From contig CAYXRK010000002.1 in assembly GCA_964467615.1 (NCBI GenBank), positions 22,249 to 86,248 of the forward strand: a DNA stretch of 64,000 nt, written 5' to 3'. The translations under genes were made by a program, and so were the position numbers. Position 1 is the stretch's first letter. Each line of letters begins with the position of its first letter. Under the pieces are notes generated by a model. It was not told where the DNA came from and made no database searches. It was given only the letters and a program-made list of their open reading frames with translations. Of the stretch, positions 36,301-45,300 are shown one piece after another. This DNA is from CAYXRK01 sp964467615. GTDB lineage: Bacteria; Hydrogenedentota; Hydrogenedentia; Hydrogenedentales; GCA-2746185.

Positions 36301-39300
36301 CGGGTTCCGTAAACATCACGGTTACGGGAACGGGATTCGCGCTCGTCGGGTCCCCGGCCGGGGAAGTGATCGTCACGCCCGGATTGGTGCTATCGAAAGT
36401 ACGGCTCAACGTTCCCGACTCGGAGTTGCCATTGGCCGCGCTGTCCTGCGCCGCGTTTGGTCCGACCTCGGCGGTAACTGGGCCCTGTCCAACCGGCGCC
36501 AGATTGACACTGTAACTTGCGCCTGACCCGCTGAATCCGCTCTTTGTCGCGTTCGTGACGATAATATCCCCAATTGCGAATCCGGTAACGGGTTCGCTGA
36601 ACGTAATCGTCAACGGTATCGGATTCGTGTTAGCCGGCGAATTCGCCGATACCGCCGAAGTCAACGCTACTGTAGGCGCAGTGTCGTCGAACGTGCGCGA
36701 AAGCTGGGCCGCGGCCGTATTCGTGTTACCCGCCGCGTCTACCGCTCGCCCTCCAGCCACGTTCACAGTCACCTCGCCATCGGTCGCGGGCACTACGTGG
36801 AACGAATAGTTCGCGCCGGATCCCGCGAAATTGCTCAGCGATCCATTGCCAATTACGACATCGCTCGATACGAATTCGGTGACGATTTGGCTAAACGTTA
36901 CGGTCACCGGAATGGGTGAGGTCTTGGTCGGATTGCCGGCCGTGGACGCGAGCACCGTCCCTGGGCGTGTACCGTCGAATGTGTTCGCCGCGGTGTTGGA
37001 CGCAGTGTTTCCGTTTCCGGCGTCATCCGTCACTACGCCGCCCGCGAGAGAGACGCTTACGACACCGTCGGCCGCGGGCGTGATTTGCATGCTCCATTTG
37101 TCCGGCGTCAACTGAGTAAACCCGAAGACGCTTCCATTGCCGACCGTCACGTCACCTTGCGCGAACCCGCTGACGCTTTCGCTGTATTGAATATCGAACG
37201 TCAAGGGATTCTCGTTCGTTGGGTTTGAATCGATTGGGGTCACTGTGACCGACGGAGCACTTCCGTCAAAAACGCGGCTGAATTGGCTGCTCGCGGCGTT
37301 CCCGTTGGCCGCGCTGTCCGTCGCGGCGCCGGCGGAAATGACTGCCGTTGCCGCGCCGTCCGCGGTGGGCAACAAGTTATAGGAGTAGTTCGCGCCGCTG
37401 CCGCTGAATCCTCCCACGGTCGCGTTCGACGTTTGGATGTCGCCGCTCGTGAAACCCGTGACGGACTCGCTGAAGGTGACCGTCACCGCGATCGAGGTAG
37501 AGCTTGTCGGATCGCCTTCTGCTGAAGTCATCGTTACGGTCGGGGCCTGACTATCAAACGCCCGGCTCAACTGACTAGCGGCCGAATTACCGTTTGCGGC
37601 GCTGTCCAGCGCAACACCTCCCGCTACGTTGACCGTGACCGTACCAACCGCCACGGTGGGAGTGGCGCTGAAGGTATATACGGTCGAGCTCTGCGTTTGG
37701 AAGTTCGAAAAAGTCGCGTTACCCGCCGTGATGTCGCCGATCGCGAAACCTGTCACTGCTTCGTTGAACGTCGCCGTTACCGGGATCGGAGAATTCTTGG
37801 TCGGATTAGAAGCGGTCGTCGTCAACGTAATGGTCGGCAGCGTGTTGTCGAACGTCCGGCTGAATTGCGCCGCCGCCACGTTCCCGTTCGTCGCGGTGTC
37901 CACCACAACACCCGCCGCGATATTTGCGGTGACCGCTCCCGGGGCAGTCGGCGCGATGTTGAAAGTAAAGCTGCTCCCGGTACCGCCAGCCGGAGACAGT
38001 GCCGACGCCGTCCCGTTTCCAACCACGATATCGACCAACGCGAAGCCGGAAATGCTTTCGCTGAACGTGACCGTGACGGCGATCGGATTGCTGTTCGTCG
38101 GGTTTGCGGCCGCGGAAGACATCGAGACCGTCGGAGCGGTGGCGTCAAATGTCCGGCTGAGCGCCGTCGCGGCGTTGTTCGTGTTGCCCGCCGAATCCTG
38201 CGCAACCCCGCCGGAAATGTTCACGGTAACTAACCCGTCGGCCGACGGAATAACGTTGAACACATACTGCGTGCCGCTGTTCGGCGTAAAATTCGTGACG
38301 TTGCCATTAGTGACGCTAATGTCCCCCGCCACAAATCCAGTCACCGACTCGGTGAAATTGGCGGTCACGGAGATTGGCGAGGTCTTTGTCGGGTTGGACG
38401 AGGCCGAGGTCATCGAAACGCTCGGCTTCGTGCCGTCGAATACGCGCGAGAATTGCGCCGCTGCAGTGTTGTTGTTTCCGGCCGCGTCTTGTGCTACGCC
38501 GCCTGCCACATCAACGGTAACTGTTCCCGCAGCCAAGTTCGTCAATTGAATTGAGTAGCTCGCGCCCGAACCGCTCAAACTGCCGACCGTCGCGCCCGAC
38601 GCAACAATCTCGCCCAGTGTAAGTCCGGTCACTGCTTCGCTAAAAGTCAACAATACGGTAAGCGGACTGGAATTCGTCGGATTGGACGCGACAGACGACA
38701 GCGTCGCGGCAGGGCCCGTGCCGTCGGATGTAATCGCGAATTGGCTGGCGGCCTGGTTTCCGTTCGCGGCCAAATCCTGCGCTACGCCGCCCGGGATGTC
38801 GACGGTCACTGTCCCGTCGACCGTAGGCGATACCGTAAACGTGTACGTCGACGCGTTGGTCACGGCGAAGGTGCCCACGGTCCCGTTCGAGGCCGTGATA
38901 TCGCCTTGAGCGAATCCTGTCACCGCTTCACTGAACGTCGCCGTGAACGGTATCGGGGCCGTGCTCGTCGGGCTTGTTGCGCTCGATGTGATCGCGACCG
39001 TCGGCGCGGCGCTGTCGAACACAATGCTGAACTGTGACGCGGCGGTGTTGTTGTTCCCAGCAGTGTCCTGCGCGATGGATCCCGCGATGTTCGCCGTTAC
39101 GGTCCCTTGGCCAGTCGGCGTTAAATTGAAACTGTACGATGCGCCCGATCCGCTGAATCCCCCAGCGGTGGCGTTGCCTGCCGCGATATCGCCGACGGCA
39201 AACCCTGTCACCGATTCGTTGAACGTAACCGTCACCGGTATCGGGGTGGTTTTCGTCGGTCCGGGAGATGCAGTTGATGCCATAGACACTGTCGGCGCGG

Positions 39301-42300
39301 CCGTATCGAACGTGCGGCTGAACTGTGGAGCGGGATCGTTCGGATTCGTCCCGGCGTCCTGCGCGATGCCACCGGCGATATTCGCCGTAACGGCGCCCTG
39401 GCCCGTCGGCGTCAAATTGAAGCTGTACGACGCGCCCGATCCGCTAAACCCGCCGACAGTCCCGTTACTCGGCGTGATGTCCCCGGACGTAAATCCTGTA
39501 ACCGTCTCGCTGAACGTGACCGTGACTGGAATGGGCGTCGTATTGGTGACTACGGCCGTCGCGGACGTCATCACGACCGTCGGGTTCGTGCTATTGAAAT
39601 CAATCGAGAACTGCGTCGCCGCCGTGTTGTTGTTGCCCGCGCCGTCCTGCGCCACGCTCGCCGCGATGCTCGCCGTAACGGTCCCGTTCGCGGTCGTCGG
39701 CACCAGACCAAACGAATACGAAGCGCCGGAGCCGGCGAACCCCGAAATCGTGGCGTTGGTTGCCGTCACATCAGCTTGCACGAACCCCGTAACGCTTTCT
39801 GTAAACGTGACCGTCACCGGAATCGGAGAAACGTTCGTCGGCCCCGGAGAAGCGGTCGACGCCATCGACACGCCAGGCTGCGTGGTGTCAAAGGTCCTGT
39901 TAATCACGTTGCCCGCGGTATTGTTGTTACCCGCCGAATCCTGCGCCGCGCTGCCGTTAACTGTTACCGTCACTGCGCCTTGTCCGCTCGGCACCACGTT
40001 GACGGAGTAGCTCGCTCCAGATCCCGCGAATCCGGATTTCGTAGCATTGGTTACAACAACATCTCCGATCACAAATCCCGTTACCGATTCGCTGAACGTT
40101 ATCGTCAAGGGAATCGGCGATGCGTTTGTCGGGTTGGCCGCGCTCGTCGTTAGTGCGACCGTCGGTTGCGTCGAATCAAATGTCCGGCTGAATATCGTGG
40201 ACGCGTTGTTCGTGTTACCGGATGCATCCGTCGCCGATCCCGCCGGGATACTCGCCGTGACGGCCCCCTGTCCTATCGGAGTCAAATCGAAGGTATACGT
40301 AGACGCGCTCCCGGCAAAATTGCCCTTCGTCGCGTTGGTGACTTCCACGGCGCTAAGCCCAAATCCGCTAACGCTCTCGCCAAATTCCACCGTAACCGGT
40401 ATCGGTGTAGTGTTCGTCACCGTCGGCGCCGCTGAACTCAATACCGGAGTCGGCGCGCTGCCGTCGAACGTGATTGAAAATTGCGTAGCCGCAGTGTTCG
40501 TGTTGAGTGCCACGTCTTGCGCCAACCCCGCACCAACGTTGACCGTCACAAGCCCCTCGGCCGTGGGCGTTACGGTGACCGAATACGATGCGCCGGATCC
40601 CGCAAATCCCGTTTTTGTACCATTTGTAACTGTCACGTCGGAATTCGCAAATCCCGAGACCGACTCACTAAACGTGAACGTAATAGGAACCGGGCTTGTG
40701 CTCGTCGGGCTGGTAAGCGAGGAAGAAATCGCAACGCTCGGCTGCACATTGTCGAACGTTCGGCTAAATTGCACCGCCGCCGTATTCGTGTTCCCCGCGC
40801 CGTCCTGGGCGAGACCCGCCCCGATGCTCGCCGTGACCAGTCCCTGGCCCGACGGCGTCAGATTAAACGAATAGCTCGCGCCGCTTCCGGCAAACCCGCC
40901 CAACACGGCGTTCGTTACAACAACGTCGCCGCTCGTAAAACCCGTTACCGATTCGGTAAACGCCACGCTCACCGAAATCGGCGTCGCATTCGCCGGATCC
41001 GTTGCCGCAGACGACATACTGACGCCGGGTTGCACGCTATCGAACGTAACGCTGAATTGCGTCGACGCGCTGTTATTGTTGCTTGCTGTATCTAGCGCGG
41101 TCGCCCCCGCGACGTTCACCGTTACCACACCCTGGGCCGTCGGTGTCACCGTCAGTGAATACGACGCGCCCGATCCAGTGAATCCGCTCTTCGTTCCATT
41201 TGTTACCGCTACGTCTCCCACGACAAATTCTGTCACCGACTCGCTGAACGTCACCGATATCGGAATCGATCCGTTCATCGTCGGACTCGCTTGCGTCGAC
41301 GAAATACTTGCCGTCGGCGCGACTGAATCGAAGATCCGCGCAAAAGCGGACGACACCGTGTTCGTGTTCCCCGCGCTGTCGGCCGCGCCATTCGCCACGA
41401 CGGTCGCCGAAACGCTTCCCTGTCCCGTAGGCGTAAGACTGAATGTGTAACTCGCGCCGGATCCGGTCAATGCGCCGGCAGTCCCACCCGTCGTCGAGAC
41501 GTCCACCAGCGCAAACCCGGTCACCGCCTCGCTGAACGTAACCGTTACCGGAACGGGCGATGCGTTCGCGGGATTACCGGCGGCGCTACTCAGGCTGACC
41601 GTCGGTTTGACGTTGTCGAACGTGATCGAAAACAACAACGACTGCGCGCTGCTGTTGCCCGTCAGATCCGTTGCCGCCGCGGCCGCCACCTGCGCGCTCA
41701 CCGCACCCTGTCCGCTTGGAATCAAGCTAAAGGTGTATACGGCGTCCCCGTCCAGACCTGTAAAATTGTTCACTGCGGCGTTTACCGGATCGATGTCCGC
41801 AGCCGTAAACCCGTTCACGGGCTCGCTCAAGGTCGCCGTCATCGGAATGGGAGAGGTGCTCGTCGGACCGGGAGAAGCGGAAGAGGTCAACGTCAGGGTG
41901 GGCGACGAGTTGTCAAAGGTCCGGGAAAACTGCGCTGCTGCCGCATTGCCGTTGTTCCCGCCGTCCAACGCGGTCGAGCCGGCAACGTCCACCGTCACTA
42001 GTCCCGGAGCGGTCGGCGTAATGTTCACCGAATAACTCGCACCGGACCCCGCGAACCCGCTCTTCGAACCGTTGACGACCGCGATATCGGCGTTGACAAA
42101 TCCGGTAACCGGCTCAGTAAAGTCGATGCTCACTGCGAATGGCGTAGCGCTCGTCGGATTCGGTTCGGCCGAACTCGTCGTGAGCCCCGGCGCGACGCTA
42201 TCGAACGTTCGGCTGAACTGCGGCGCGGCCAGATTGTTATTACCCGCTCCATCGGTGGCCGTGTTCGCTGCAATATCCGCCGTGACTAGACCTTGGCCGG

Positions 42301-45300
42301 ATGGCGTCAGCGTCACAGAGTAGTTCGCGCCGGAGCCGCTGAACCCGCTCTTCGTCGCATTCGAGACGACGATGTCGCCGTTCACGAATCCGCTCACCGA
42401 TTCGTTAAATGCAATCGTTACTGCAATCGGAGAACTTGACGTAGTGCTCGCCGCCGCCGAAGACATCGTGACGGTCGGGGCCTGATCGTCGAATGTCACG
42501 TTCAGCGCGTTGGAAGCCGTATTTTGATTGCCCGCGCCGTCTTGTGATGTCGAAGCGCCCACCGACGCAGTGACGCTGCCCTGCGCCGACGGCGTCAGAT
42601 TAAACGTATAGACCTTCGCGGTGACTGCCACAAGATTGCCCTTCGTCGCGTTGGTCACCGCAACGTCCGCCAACGCGAATCCCGTGACATCCTCGTTGAA
42701 TGTTGCTGTCACCGGTATCGGAGAAATGCCCGTCGGGTTCGTCGCGGTCGTACTCAACACGACCGATGGCGCCGCGCTGTCGAACATGCGGCTGAACTGC
42801 GTGGCGGCCGTGTTTCCGTTGGACGCGCCGTCCTGTGCTACGCCGCCGGCAATGCTGGCCGTCACGGCCCCTTGGCCCGTTGGAGTCAGATTCACACTAT
42901 AGTTCGCGCCCGAACCGCTGAACCCGCTCGAGGTCGCGCCGGTGACGGAAATATCTCCAACCACGAAACCGGTCACGGCTTCGGTGAACGCAATCGTCAA
43001 CGCTATGGGGGACGTACTGGTCGGATCGCTCGAAACCGATGCCATCGAAACGCCCGGCTGCGTGGCGTCGTACGTCCTGTTCAGCACGTTCGACGCTTGG
43101 TTGTTGTTCGCGGATGCGTCTTGGGCCGCGCCGGCTGGCACGCTGACCGTCACGGTCCCTTCCGCTGTCGGCGTCACTTCGAACGTGTACACCAAGTCGC
43201 CGCCGGTACCGATGAAGCCTGACACCGATGCGTTCGTGAACGTCACGTCCCCCGCCGTAAATCCGAACACCGCCTTGCTAAACGTTGCCGTAACCGGTAT
43301 CGGAGAATTATTTGTGTTCGCGCCAGTACCCGACGACAACGTCACGGTCGGTACGGCATCATCGAAATTGATAGAGAACTGCGTAGCGGCGGTGTTCTGA
43401 TTTCCCGCGCCGTCCTGCGCGCCGTTCGCCGGGACGTCGACGGTGACAGCGCCAGGCGCTGTGGGTGTCACATTCATCGAATAGCTAGCGCCGCTGCCGG
43501 TCAGCGCCCCCTTCGCGCCGTTCCCAACCGAAATGTCGGTCGCGGTGAAACCAGTCACGCTTTCACTGAACGTAAAGGAAACAGGTATCGGTGAGGTGCT
43601 GGTCGGATTGGCCGCGCTCGACGTAATCGTGACGCCCGGCTGAGAATTGTCGAAGCTGATCGAGAACGGCGCCGCCGCCGTATTCTGATTACCCGCTGGA
43701 TCCGTCAACTTGGCGGCCGCGATGTTGGCCGTCACGGTCCCTTCGCCCGTAGGAGTGAGAATGAGAGAAAACGCCGCGTCACTGCCCGAAAACGTCCCCT
43801 TCGTGGCGCCGGCGACGACGACGTCGCCCGTGGCAAACCCCGTTGCGTTCTCCGCGAAATTGATGTTGAGCGTGATGGGTGTCGTGCTTGTCGGACTAGA
43901 AGAGACGGAACTCATCACCGGTATCGGCGCGACCGTGTCGAATGTCCGTGTCAATGTGCTGGAAGCGTTGTTACCGTTCGCCGCGCTGTCCTGCGCCGAA
44001 TTCGCCGTTACGCTGGCGGTCACGGGCCCCTGGCCCGACGGGGTCAAACTAACGGAATAGCTCGTACCGGAGCCCGAGAACCCGGAAGCCGTCGCGTTGC
44101 CAAGTGTAATGTCACCAACGGCGAATCCAGTCACGCTTTCGCTAAACGTAAACGTCACCGGAATGGGCGATACATTCGTGTTCGTTGGCGCGGTTGAAGC
44201 CAGCGCAGCCGTGGGTTTGACGCCGTCGAATGTCCGGCCGAATTGCGTCGCCGCGGAATTTGCGTTGCCGGCAAGGTCCGTGGCGACGCCACCCGCGATG
44301 CTCGCGGTCACTAGACCATTGACCGGGCTGCTCAGATTGAACGTATACGTGGATGCGCTGACTGTCGTGAAGTTCGCGACCGTCGCGCTGGTCGCGATAA
44401 CGTCAGTAGACGTAAAGCCCGTCATGTTCTCGCTAAACGTGACCGTCACCGGAATCGGCGAACTGCCGGTAGGATCGGACGCGTTCGACCCCATCGTGGC
44501 CGTCGGGGCCGTCGAGTCGAACGTACGCGAGAAAACACTCGACGCGACGCTCTGATTGTTCCCCGCGTCCGTGGCCGCCGATGCAGCTATTTGCGCGGTA
44601 ACTTGACCTTCGGACGTAGGAGTGAGGCTGAAAGTGTACGTCGCACCGTCGACACTCACGAAGTTACTCTTCGTCGCGTTAGCGCTGATACTGACGTCGG
44701 TCAGGTCGAAGCCCACGACGGGAACACTAAAGGTCACGGTCACCGGGATAGGAGTGACGTTTGTCGGGCCGCCCGCTACACCCGCGATCGATGCGAGTGT
44801 CGGCGTCGGAAGTGCGGTGTTACCAGTGAACGGCGTTGTATTCGACGCGGGATTGACGTGGTTTCCCGCCAAATCGGTCGGCGATGCGGTCGATACGAAA
44901 GCGGAATACGTCGCGCCGGCCGTCATTACATTCGTCGTAACGTCTACTTGCGTCGAGTTCACGCGCGCGACGCTTATCGCGTTGATCGAGACGCCGCCCC
45001 CGCTGACGCTAAATGTGTAGAACGTCGGGTTTATCAGATCTGCGTTGTCCGCCATCGGCTCGCTGAACGTGATGCGAATCGTCGTCGGATTGAGTGCCGT
45101 CGCGCTCGCGACCGTCGGCGGCGCGGTGTCCCCCGTCCCGCCGCCAATGCGGCCCCACCACGTGCCCCAGTTCCCCCCACCCGTCTTCGCGTATTCCTGG
45201 AGCGTCCACATCGTCAGACCATCCGACGGATCGGTGACGGTCATCGTATAGTCGCCCCAGCGCCTTGTAGCTTGCGTCCACGCGCCTTCGCCCGCCTTGA

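Noticed and set aside
34055..44809. CRISPR-like or satellite DNA array
   Set aside because: The unit is a ~290-bp coding repeat with diverged DNA and intact frame; there are no short spacers.
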